From contig JAPXFQ010002141.1 in NCBI GenBank assembly GCA_028564705.1, positions 806,001 to 870,000 of the forward strand: 64,000 bases of DNA. Direction: 5' to 3'. Positions 1 to 33,700 of this stretch are shown piece by piece. The notes below the pieces were generated by a model. The model was not told the DNA's origin. It ran no database searches and worked only from the letters and a program-made list of their open reading frames with translations. Position numbers and translations under genes: made by a program. Every line of letters starts with the position of its first letter. The stretch's first letter is position 1. This DNA comes from Apricaphanius iberus. Its lineage: Eukaryota > Chordata > Actinopteri > Cyprinodontiformes > Aphaniidae.

Positions 1-135
1 CTAAATAAAGAAAAAAAAAATATTTCATCTACTCGTTAATGTTCTTAGCAGAGATGGTGGAGTTGACATTTCATGGGACGTTGTGACTGGAACGTATAAT
101 CAAGCAGGGTGACGCTGTGTTTTCTTGCGTTGCAG

Positions 136-23762
<23,627 letters not shown>

Positions 23763-25270
23763 ACTCTGTTCCTGACTCATTTCTATTCCAGAATCCCTTT
23801 AAAACCATTATGAGACTTAGCTGTCCCTCATTGGTGTCCGTATGAGTGACAACGGGCCTAAAACAATGTGAGCTGCCGAGTAGAGCCTCTGGCTGCTCTG
23901 GGCTGTGCAGTAAAGCAACACATGTTTTAGTATTTTTCTTTCAAATAAAACCAGACTCAACGGAAATGCAAAAAAAGCCTGCAGCCGCTTAATCTAAAGA
24001 GCAACGCGGTTCTGGAAAAATGGGGTTGGTTCTGTGCTCAGACTGGACCCTCTAAACTCCAGAATGAGTCATTCTTCAATATGCAAACGGACGGGTCGGT
24101 GCCGACGTTGCAGAGACTGTTTCCCGAAAGCCGTCGCTGCTTCAACCTCGCGGCTTCAGTGTGGAATTTAGGACATTGGAGCTATTTTTGGTCTCGTATC
24201 CCTGCGCCGGTGCGTCCTCCAGGGCGGTGAGAGGGCCTACATTCACTTCACAGTATTAAATGTGTCTGCAGCAGCAGCTCGGGTTGTTTTTACAGGGAAA
24301 AAGTTCAGAGTTTCGCTTCAGTCGCTGTAGAAATCTGTTTTCAGGCCTTTTTTTCTGTTTTTCTGAGGGAGACTAATCAGAATTTCCAGCAGATTTTTAC
24401 TCTGATTCATTATTACATTTACACCCTTTATCTTTCATTTGCCAATTCTCATGGTGAGGACACCGTTTGAAACCAGCAGTACTTTGGTTTACTAGTTGCA
24501 GCCTGAGAATCCAGGCTGAAGGCTCATTTCACTGCTCTTCTTTGACGTCTGATCCAGCCTGGGTTTGATAGATCTATATGGAATTATATTTGCTTAAAAA
24601 GAAAAGGGAAAGAATCTGTATGACAACTGAACCAGCAGCCCCATTCATACAGATCTTAAAAACCAGACTGCTTCGAAGTGTTTAAGGTAAATCTCGTTTG
24701 GAAAATGATGAAATCCTGAATTTGGGGCATTAGTTATGTGTATTATTCAGCATCTATTAGATGCATCATTTGGAACAGAGTTATTTCTGACCACGGAAGC
24801 TACTTTCTCCACATGTTTATTTTTCTGCTGAAACCTCCCTCCCACTGATAAAACTAGATATTAAAGCAATTATTTTTCCCTAATATGAATGCAGGATAAC
24901 AGCCATCAGTCATAATCCCTCCTGTCGGACGGTACCTCAGTTGCTCGCGTCGTCATCAGACTGCTGTGAATATTCATCAACATTAAAACACTCCGATTTT
25001 CCAGAGGAGATGCCAACCTTTTAGTCTTCCCCAGAAACACCTCGTCCCTCCCCCACATGGAAAATGTAACTTTATCTGTTCACATCAGCTGCTTTGTTTT
25101 CACTTATTATTTAAAGTTTTTGGTACGAACGTCATTTAAAATTTGCCAGATGTAAATATCATTTTGTGTTTTGGTTTTTTGTACCAGCATGTTTTGATCT
25201 TAATTCATTTCTCACTTCTGTTCATGAAAACATGAATTTCGTCTGAATAAAAACCGTTGTCTTACACAGG
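23763..25270 (+). other. mtmr11: MTMR11 3' untranslated region
   Basis: About 1.5 kb from the stop codon to the poly(A) signal with no intron or transposon recognised, in contrast with the repeat-filled introns. The end point is inferred from AATAAA at 25246. Confidence 0.6.
25246..25251 (+). terminator. mtmr11: Poly(A) signal of MTMR11
   Basis: AATAAA after TGTTCATGAAAACATGAATT and before a T-rich stretch (25280-25290). A second AATAAA at 25295-25300 could be an alternative. Either would place MTMR11 cleavage within or next to the 3' end of the opposite-strand RING gene. Confidence 0.6.
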
Positions 25271-25279
25271 CTGACCAAC

Positions 25280-25285
25280 TTTATT
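25280..25285 (-). terminator. Poly(A) signal of the RING gene
   Basis: TTTATT on the plus strand is AATAAA on the minus strand, 454 bases beyond the RING stop codon. It is 28 bp from the plus-strand signal at 25246-25251, so the two transcripts probably end tail-to-tail or overlap. Confidence 0.5.
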
Positions 25286-25738
25286 TTTTGACAAAATAAA
25301 TATTACAAAAATGATCTGGAACACTTCGAAGTGGCATTACGGTAAAAATCAGGATTAAAAACCGACGGTTACACGCAGAATGAAACCGTTTAAGAGTTCA
25401 TGTGCAAATAAAATGTTTAAAACAAAGTGAAATACTGACAGGAAATATCCACTGCAGCTCATGTCGAATCTCCTCAGTTTGAGGCGTTTTTGTGGAACAT
25501 TTTCGGATGAAAGAGTCCCCCTTCTGCCCGTCTCTGGAACTGCATCCTGGTACTTGATAGTAGTACAGTGCATTCCCATTTGCTTCAGGTTATCAGAGGT
25601 AAAAGAAAATATTATAAAAATGAAGAAGAGAGACGAAATAACTTGGAATGATGGACTTTAGTCCAAAGTTAGCTTAACGGCAGTGGCAGTGCATTCACAG
25701 CTGAGGAAATCTGAAGTCCCACATCAGAGAAGCGACCT
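25286..25738 (-). other. RING gene 3' untranslated region
   Basis: The stretch from the stop codon (25739-25741) to the presumed poly(A) signal. No repeat or other gene is seen in it. Confidence 0.45.
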
Positions 25739-26078
25739 TCACCCCCACCGGCTCCCGGTCAGCTGCTGTTGCTGCAGCATCCCGCAGGGTCCGTAGAAGT
25801 ACCCCGAGGAGGAGGGCCCCAGGCCTCCCAGCTGCCGGATGGACTTGCACATCGGACAGGGGTACTCGGACAGACCCTCGATGTCCTCAAAGGCCATGTT
25901 GACGATCTGGTCGCAGCAGGGGCTGCAGTAGAGGTGTCCACACGAGAGGCGCTTGAGGCGCACCTCGTAGGCGATGCAGCACTGACAGTGCGGCATGTCC
26001 GGCCCCAGCGACAGGGAACCCGTCAGCGAGCTGCTCTCCAAGCTGCCGGCGTGGCTGGAGCTGAGCTTAGTGGGAGAC
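25739..26078 (-). CDS. RING gene exon 2 with zinc-binding core and stop
   Basis: The acceptor lies after a CT-rich tract holding 11 consecutive C (plus-strand G run 26085-26095) and reads GCCCAG|G. The exon encodes residues 28-140. The RING reads [20 protein letters not shown] then [17 protein letters not shown] and YPCPMCKS. The spacing C-x2-C-x11-C-x-H-x2-C-x2-C-x19-C-x2-C is a regular C3HC4 pattern. The frame is open with high GC and ends in TGA. Confidence 0.85.
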
Positions 26079-29000
26079 CTGGGCGGGGGGGGGGGAGAAG
26101 GGAACAGTTAGCCACTCAGGTCCAAATCCAGTTCAACAAATGGATACCCCAGGGGTGTGTTCTCAGACCCATTCACATCCCCCCTTTTTAAATAAATGGA
26201 ATTCGTGTTTAATTCCACAGGGGTCACAAAACAAGCAGGAGCTTTCTAGAAACGTACAATAATACATTTTATTTAAACTGCCTTTCAAGACTCCCAACTG
26301 TACAACACACTAAAACATAGAATAATAATAAACACAGGGATAAAAATTAAACAAGCTGAAGCAAATACTGTAAGTCAAATGCCAATTTAAACAAATGGAT
26401 CTTAAGACAAGATTTAAAAGCAGGAAAAGAAGAAATATTTCTAATGTCAGAAGGAAGCGCGTTCCACTGATTTAGGGCAGAAAAGCTGAAAGCTCTGCCC
26501 CGCATCGTGGTAAGTTAATAGAGCGGGAACCTTTAGGAGAAGAGGGGATGAAGATCTGAGAGAACGAGAAGATGAAGCAATGTGGAGCAAGATTATGAAG
26601 TGCTTTAAAGGTGTATAACAGTAGTTTGAACTGGATTCGGGTTTAATTGGTAACCAGTGAAGCTGCTGCAGAACAGGAGTAATATAATGAAATGCAGGGG
26701 TTCTGGTAACTATCCGGGCAGCTGAGTTCTGAATTTCTGGGGGAGACCAAAGAAAAGAGTTGCAATAGTGAATGCGACCCGTACCCAGGCTATGGACCAT
26801 GATAGCAGCAGTATGAGGAGAAAGAGGGGTGTAGATGATTTATATTATGGAGGTGAGAGTAGACAGTCTTTGAGATGCTCTGTAGATGATTCTGTAATGA
26901 TAGATTATTGTCCAAGATGACACCCAGACGCTTTACTTTAGATGCAGGACTAACTGGGGAATTGTCGATAGCAAGTGTGAAACTATTGATCTTAGAGAGG
27001 TTGGATTTGGTGCCAATGAGAATTAATTCAGTCTCATTACTATTCAGTTGAAGGAAGTTAGAAGAGAACCAAGCTCTAACTTCAGAGAGATAGTTAAGGA
27101 GGAGGGAGCAAAGTAGATGGCTTTGTTGAAAGATAAATCTGAGTGTCATCAGCATAACAATGAAATTGAATTATGAATTTACGAAAATGTTTCTAAGGGG
27201 TAAGAGATGGATAATGAAGAGTAGAGGTCCAAGTACTGAACCCTGGGGTCCGCCAGAAGTGACCGGGGAGGGACGGGAACAAAAACATTTTAATTGAATA
27301 AACTTGAGTGCGATCCGAGAGATATGATCTAAACCAGGCTAGTGGGGTATGAGCAATACCAGTTGTTGCAAGACTATGTAGGAGAATCGGGTGGGAAATG
27401 GAATTGAATGAAGGATAAGAATCGAAAGAAAACCAGCATCTTCAGCCAGGAGAAGGTCAGTGGTAATTTTAATAAGGGCAGTTTCGGTGCTGTGATTAGA
27501 GCGGAAACCAGACTGAAAAACTTAATTGAGAGAGTTTTTAGTTGGATGAGAAAGAAGTTGAGCAGCAACAGCTTAGAGATAGGATGAAGGTTGCTAAAAT
27601 CATAAGGGTCGGAACCGGGTTCTTTAATAAAGGGATAACACCTGCTAATTTAAACATCGCTGGGCAGATTCCACTGGAAAGGGAGGATTGAAGAATGGGA
27701 TGAATTATGGGAAGTAGAGCGGAGAAACTAGATGGACTTTTAATAACTTCAATTCACAAATTGCTATAAAATGTATAATCTGAATAAATAGTTATAAGCC
27801 TTCAAAGCTCATTTGCCATCAATTTACCCATCGCTCTGATTTCCGAGGTCCTTTTTACAATTTGGCAAACAATTAAGTGACATTTTCAGAGCTGGTATAT
27901 TCCATATCGGGGAGAAATATTTTCTTTCATCAACAGGTTTTACCCAGACTTGAAGTGAGGCTAAATCCATCCCCTTCCTTGGCTTCCTGCTCACCTATAT
28001 GAAGTGCAGTTTTTAAAGTAAAAAAAAAATTAGCAGCAGTCATTTCCTTTGCCATAAGAAAAAAAATGTGGGATTGTTTATTAAAATCATTTGTGTTCAT
28101 GTTATTCATTTCTATAAATGTAAGAGTTCAAAAAGTAATATTGATCAAGTTCAACATGATTTTGAGTGTTAAGCTAAACTGTTGGACGCGCTGGGACGAA
28201 AGCAGACAATAAAAAAGGGGGCATTTGGTCTCACTAGCTGTTCACAAGTTCCTAAGAGCCAGCTTTTATTTTGATAGTCTTATTAGGTAAATGTCCATCC
28301 ATCCATCCATTTTCTTAACCGCTTAATCCTTAATGGGTCACGGGGGTGCTGGTGCCTATCTCCAGATGTCAACGGGCGAAAGGCGGGGTACACCCTGGAC
28401 AGGTCGCCAGTCCATCACAGGGCATAGGTAAATGTCATAGCGGCTAAAGTATGTACGATATGTACTATAAAGTATATATATATATATATACACACTGAGG
28501 ATTTCAAAGTTAAGACTAAAAACGTAGTTAACAAGAATTTGTTTGAAGTGTTTAATTCAAACTAAATATGTAGCTGTCTAATATTTAGTTTAAAACTGAC
28601 ATTTAAAAAAAATACCCGTTTATTTCTTTTATAACAGGCTGAATAACCAAAATTAACTTTTTTGTAAGTTTCCAAATGCACCTCATTCATTTGTCATTTT
28701 TAGGATTAAATTAAGTTTTTAAAAAGTATTAAAAATATTTATTTACCACTTCCTCTCTGAACCTTCAGATCCCAAATGTAGGAAGGGGTGGATTAAACTT
28801 AACATTTATAAAAAATTTATTTTATTTCCATTACGAGGTTTGGCAAACGTTTCCATCTTAATATTTGTATCAAGTCTTTTTTGTTTAGTTTACATTGATG
28901 AATAATCAAGTGTGTGGTTCCTCAGGGCTCCAACATCGGCTACTTTTAATCTATAGGATATGCGGATGTAAAAATGTATATATCTGTGCCAACACAGAAC

Positions 29001-30678
29001 TGTAGTTCTTCAGTCTATTTTTTTATGTAATAAAGAGGTTGAGCCAAAATCACATTTTTTGTTAGAGAAGCAGCAGTTAGTTAACCCTAATGGTTAAAAA
29101 AAACAAACTTTGAGGGGGTGTCAGAAACAGCATAGTAATGAGGTCAATTACTGGATATAATCTGGATTTTTTTTTTTTTACAGATTTTTCTTGCAGCTAA
29201 ATAAAAAAAAAAAAAGAGCTAAATACATAAAAGTAGGACTTTGAACATTAAAATTATTATTTATTACGGAGGCAGGTTGTCAGTCCAACAGTAGAGCAGT
29301 GGATGACGGCTTGCTGCAGCAGTTTACCTGCTGAGGAAGCTTCATCACTGATTCCAAACATCTGTGGAGGTTTGAGATAATGAAACAGAAACACTGGAGC
29401 AGAAACCGATTCATCTGTGACACTTATGTCATTTTGCAGACTAACAGGTTCTCTTGGTACTCTGATTTCCTGATGATGTAAACCAAGGTACAAAAACCAG
29501 AAGCAAATGGTTTCAATAGAAATCAAGAAAATAAAAATGGATTTGGCAAGAGATTCATTAGTTAATTTAATCCAAATCTAAAACAGATTTAAAATGTGGG
29601 GTTGTTTAAAAGAAGATTTGGACGATGTGTTGCTTTTCATTCATGTGATGGATTAGAATCAAAGCTCTATATGACCAATCTGTGAGATGCTAAATGTTAT
29701 CATCATGAACCTTCTCTGATATGTTGTTCGTTACAATCTTCCGCAAAAACAGACGTGAAATTAGTTTTGAAAAATTCCCAAACGTAGCGTCAACCTGCCG
29801 ATGATGGCGCTCAGCAGATAATCATGCGCTAAACGTGATCCACCTTGCTTGTCAACAAACGGATTTGGTGCAGGTGTGTGCGCAGATTTGCTCCGGAGGT
29901 TTGAAACCGAACTGGTCAGACCTGAAATGATCCCAGTAAGGGTGGAGGTTGAGGCAGATTGCACAACAGTAAACGGACTGCGTGGAGACATTGTGGTGGA
30001 TTTTTCTCCGTGGAAAAGAATGCAGCAGCAGCTCTGCTACCTGTTAGGAGAAGGATCAAGCAGATGCGGAACCAGCTCGGAGTTCTGGCTCGGTTTCTCT
30101 GTGCAGGAAAGGGAAACGTGAACATTCCTGCGGTGGGTTTCTGCACGATGCAGATGATAACAGGAGATAAACTGACTCCATGACAGAAGCTGGAGAAAAT
30201 GCACTGATAACGAAAACCTGTTGTCCCTGCAGCTAAGAAGTGAAGGACCACATTCTGTTAAAATGTTGGTCATTCTCAACATCCTCTGCTGACATTTAAA
30301 TGATCCCAAACCCATTTTAGAGAATACATTTATAATAATGCAAAGCGATTTGCTTGTGGCAGGGAGAGTTACGCAATAAAGGATTATGTTAGGTTTGAAA
30401 ACGGAGCAGACAGATAAATATGTTTCTGTCTGAAAACATGAACGAACGCTGGAAGCGACCAGAAACTGGGTTTTTGTTTCTCTCTGCAAACGCCCACCAG
30501 CTGCAGCCAGGAGGAAGATTCCAGCCTGAATCCAGAGGAGAACAATCAGGTGGATCGATGATGATGATGATGATGGTTATAAAATGTGGGCTCACCTTGC
30601 TGAAGATGAGTCTTTAAAGCAGTCGAAACTGAGCGCAGCGAGGATCCTCCAGAGCAGATCCATGCCGGTTCCTCTCAT
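25739..30678 (-). CDS. Small C3HC4 RING-finger protein, two coding exons, 140 aa
   Basis: Exon 1 (30678-30596) and exon 2 (26078-25739) join in phase: exon 1 ends in the first two bases of an Arg codon before GTGAGC, and exon 2 supplies the third base after a C-rich tract and CAG. The protein has an N-terminal [18 protein letters not shown] stretch that is hydrophobic and might be an anchor or amphipathic helix, a Ser-rich linker (24-50), a RING finger (C59, C62, C74, H76, C79, C82, C102, C105) and a Gly/Gln-rich C-terminal tail. RING fingers of this type usually recruit E2 enzymes, so an E3 ubiquitin ligase role is inferred from the fold only. I do not recognise the family. The gene is convergent with MTMR11; the 4.5-kb intron carries a LINE in the same orientation. 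Confidence 0.72.
26220..27770 (-). mobile_element. LINE (L2/Rex-like) 3' fragment in the RING intron
   Basis: The minus strand encodes broken reverse transcriptase pieces: [16 protein letters not shown] sequence near 27480, [12 protein letters not shown] near 27150, [16 protein letters not shown] and [10 protein letters not shown] in 27070-26930, then [11 protein letters not shown] and [14 protein letters not shown] near 26700. Frameshifts separate the pieces. It is 5'-truncated and sits in the RING gene intron in the same transcriptional direction. Confidence 0.85.
28293..28430 (-). mobile_element. LINE 3' tail fragment
   Basis: TCCATCCATCCATCCATTTT followed by CCGCTTAATC, GGCGGGGTACACCCTGGAC and AGGTCGCCAGTCCATCAC is the reverse of the common fish LINE 3' end with its GATG-type tail. 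Confidence 0.75.
28473..28490 (+). repeat. (TA)n microsatellite
   Basis: Nine TA units followed by CACAC, in the RING gene intron just after the LINE tail. Confidence 0.9.
28515..28660. repeat. AT-rich dispersed repeat 'B', copy 1
   Basis: Built around near-palindromic CAAACTAAATAT / ATATTTAGTTT words and followed by CCGTTTATTTCTTTTATAACAG. Similar blocks occur at 50380-50660 (CCCGTTTATTTATCTCATGACAG) and 62500-62640. The type of element is unknown. Confidence 0.5.
30596..30678 (-). CDS. RING gene exon 1 with start codon
   Basis: The first ATG (30678-30676) has A at -3 in GTTACCATGAG; a second in-frame ATG follows at 30663. The donor AAG|GTGAGC is near consensus and its phase fits exon 2 exactly. 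There is no independent protein homology for these 28 residues, so this exon is inferred from splice sites, phase and GC-rich surroundings. Confidence 0.6.
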
Positions 30679-31060
30679 GGTAACATCCAGAATCCGGCGA
30701 GCGTCATGTTGGAGCCAACACCGCCGAGGCGCTTTAAATGAGGACGCACAGCGCTGCCCCCACCTCCCCGAGGAGGGAAACGATCCCGATCCGCCCCTTC
30801 CTTCCTTCCTTCCTTCCTTCCTTCCTTCCTTCCTTCCTTCCTAATGCTTCCACAGGGAGGGAGGATGAAGAGGATACGCTCTCGTCTTCATCATCAGCTG
30901 GTATTTAAGGTGAGGAACACAAAGCGCCGCTTTCATTCGGAACCTCTCTGAGCGCCTCAGCACGCTTTCTTCCTCCTGCTCCTCCTCTTCCTCAGCAACA
31001 GCAGGGGGAGGAGGCCAAAACTGAGGTGCTTCACTTGCATCACACTCCGCTTACCAATGA
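30679..31060 (-). promoter_or_regulatory. Putative promoter/5' region of the RING gene
   Basis: A GC-richer segment with several CpGs lies immediately upstream of the inferred start codon, including TTTAAA-type sequence around 30735 and a (TTCC)n run at 30796-30841. It is the only such island near exon 1. No defined promoter motif is certain. Confidence 0.3.
30796..30841 (+). repeat. (CCTT)n microsatellite
   Basis: About 11 units of TTCC within the GC-rich region upstream of the RING gene. Confidence 0.95.
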
Positions 31061-31420
31061 GCTGAGAGAGCTGCAGGAAGCACAAGTGCTCCTCAGTTTG
31101 TTCGTTTCTTCGCCCATGAAAAAATATTTTTTATATTTTTCAGAACCGCTGTGGAATTTCTTCTTTCCAAAATATCCTGTTGCATAAAAAGGTTTTCAAA
31201 TTAACTTGACCCCGGTGACCCTGCTGAGAGAGAATCTTAAAAATATGATTTCTAGTCTATTCCTCTGCTGCGAAACATGCAACACTCTTAGAAACGTTGA
31301 TTTGCTGTTAAATAGCCTATGTGTGCAGGTGGTGGTGTATTCATTCATCATCCCAGGTAGCTCCTAATCTGAAAATATGGCAGATATGATTAAACTATCC
31401 TTTCCTCATCAATTTATCAC

Positions 31421-32114
31421 TGACGTTGGGAGTAATGCATTACAAAAGTAATGAGTTACAGGAATAGATTCCTTTTTAAGTAACTGAGTAATGTAATCCA
31501 TTACTTTCAAAATATACATCAATATATTACTAGTTACAATTTCAGTAACTCAAGTTACAGATGCATTTTAAATAGTTTTTCTGGCCAACTAATGAAACAG
31601 ACCAAATCAAGTTGGATACCGTAAAACAAGATCCAACATCCGCTTCCTGTTGCTCAAAACTAAAACATCAGAGAATCAGGACGGATGAGGAAAAGATCCA
31701 CTGTACATTTAAACACGCTTTTCTCCAAACCATCTGTTGTAAGACTCCAGACATCACATCTTTGTCAACCATCTTTACGATTAACACTTTCAGCACCTTT
31801 TTTTGATTAGATTTAACAAACATTACCATGAAAATAAAAGGCATGCAAAGGAACTAGAGACTTAATTTGAAAAAAAAATAATGTTAAAAATACAGTATTT
31901 GTGGCGTGACACTTGTGTAAAATGTAAATTCATGAGTTACTGTGGTTAGAAGTCGTGTTAGATGTTTTAGATATTTTGCCAAAAGTAACTTAAAGTAGTG
32001 TAACCTAGTTACATTTTTAAGACCGTAATATGTAATGCAAACATATTAAATTTTTGACATTGTAACTAGTAATGTGAAATATATTACAATATCTTTGTAA
32101 CTTGCCCAACACTG
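31421..32114. mobile_element. hAT-type element with perfect 8-bp target duplication
   Basis: The flanks TTTATCAC at 31413-31420 and 32115-32122 are identical. The ends read TGACGTTGGGAGTAATGC and, reversed, CAGTGTTGGGCAAGTTAC, the termini of a common vertebrate GTTGGGAGTAACGCGTTAC family. The interior is rich in GTAAC/GTTAC words and has no transposase. A Tc1 element begins 20 bp to its right. Confidence 0.8.
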
Positions 32115-32133
32115 TTTATCACGCACTATAATA

Positions 32134-33698
32134 CAGTTGTGTTAAAAATGATTCAACCCCCAATGCTGTAAAGGGTTTTAGGGAATTCAGTCTACATTTG
32201 TAATTGTGTTCAGAATTAAATCTTACAAGGACTTTTTAAAGAACCAAATGCAACTAAAATGACATCAATCTTTTTTGTAAGACAGTATTAAATGTTTTTT
32301 CTGTGATTTTGTCATTGACACAATTATTCAACCCCTTAACAACTACCACTCTTAAGAACAGAGGCTCATTCAAGTGTTTTCGATCAGGTATTGATAACAC
32401 CTGTGGATGTCAACTAGCAGCAATCAAGCATAATAAGCAGCAATCAGGCAGATTTAAAATGACTGTGATACTCGGCGCCTTCTAGACATTTACTGGTGTG
32501 TTTACAAACATGGTGAAGTCAAGAGAAGAGGTGATTTCTGTTCACACGAAGGGCAATGGCTATAAGAAGATTGCAAAGATGTTAAGCATTCTAAGAAACA
32601 CCATAGGAAGCATCATTCGCAAATTCAAGGCAAAGGGCACTGTCGAAACGCTACCTGGTCGTGGCAGAAAGAAGATGCTGACTTCGACTGCTGTGCGCTA
32701 CCTGAAGCGCAAAGTGGAGAAAAGTCCCCGTGTGACTGCTGGGAAACTGAAAAAAGATTTGTCAGACGCGGGTACTGAGGTTTCAGCTTAGACAATAAGG
32801 AGCACAGTGCGTAATGAAGGCCTCCATGCCAGAACTCCCAGGCGCTGTCTCCAACGAATAAGAAGAGTCAACTGCAGTATGCCAAAAGTCATGTGGACAA
32901 ACCACAAAAGTTTTGGGATAGTCTACTGTGGACTGATGAAACAAAATTAGAACTGCTTGGGCCCATGGATCAACGCTATGTTTGGAGGAGGAAGAACAAG
33001 GCCTATGACGAAAAGAACACCTTGCCTACTGTGAAGCATGGTGGGGGTCAATCATGCTTTGGGGCTGTTTTGCTTCTGCAGGGACAGGGAAGGTATCATG
33101 AATTCTCTTCAGTACCAGGAGATATTGGAAGAAAATGTGATGCAGTCCGTCACAAACTTGAAGCTTGGGAGACGTTGGACCTTTCAACAGGACAATGATC
33201 CCAAGCATACCTCCAAGTCCACTAGACCACGGTTGCAGATTAAACGCTGGAACATTTTGGAGTGGCCATCACAGTCACCAGACTTAACTCCGATTTAGAA
33301 CCTCTGGTAGGACTTAAAGAAAGCAGTTGCAGCGCGCAAGGCTAAGAATGTGACTGAACTGGAGGCTTTTGCCCATGAAGAATGGGCTGAGATATCTGTA
33401 GATCGCTGCAAGACACTTGTGTGAAGCAATGCTTCACGTTTAAAAGCTGTTATAACTGGAAAAGGATGTTGTACTAAGTACTAAGAATGAATGTCACTTG
33501 GGGGTTGAATAAAACTGATAATGATGTGAGCACATAAAAGAAATTTGTGATTATTTCATTATAAATGTTATATTTGTCTGACTTACAAAAGTGTCTTTGA
33601 TTTAATTGTAAAGGAGATGACTGAAATGATCAAAATCAATGTCAAACTGGACAAATCACTCAATTTCAGTGGGGGTTGAATAATTTTGAACACAACTG
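32134..33698 (+). mobile_element. Near full-length Tc1-like transposon, inactive
   Basis: TA dinucleotides flank both ends (32132-32133, 33699-33700). The termini CAGTTGTGTTAAAAATGATT and (reversed) CAGTTGTGTTCAAAATTATT are inverted repeats. The 1565-bp length is standard for Tc1 elements. The transposase inside is a pseudogene. Confidence 0.92.
32510..33424 (+). pseudogene. Tc1-like transposase pseudogene
   Basis: It opens MVKSREEVISVHTKGNGYKK with the paired-like helix-turn-helix and GRGRKK hinge, then meets an in-frame stop near 32790 (TTTCAGCTTAG) and frameshifts. The DDE blocks survive in pieces: LLWTDETK (first Asp codon 32935-32937), FQQDNDPKHT (second Asp) and SPDLTPI followed by TAG at 33296-33298. 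In the family that codon is the catalytic Glu (SPDLNPIENLW), so the third catalytic residue is lost to a nonsense change. Confidence 0.9.
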
Positions 33699-33700
33699 TA

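Larger units (their letters stand above)
27771..30595. other. RING gene intron remainder, mostly AT-rich
   Basis: It contains a LINE-tail fragment (28293-28430), a TA repeat (28473-28490), one copy of an AT-rich dispersed repeat (28515-28660) and a short ATG/GAT run near 30558. No further exon was recognised. Confidence 0.45.

Noticed and set aside
29849..30251. Overlapping open frames on both strands upstream of RING exon 1
   Set aside because: No recognisable domain, no supporting splice sites in phase with the RING exons, and mutually overlapping frames.
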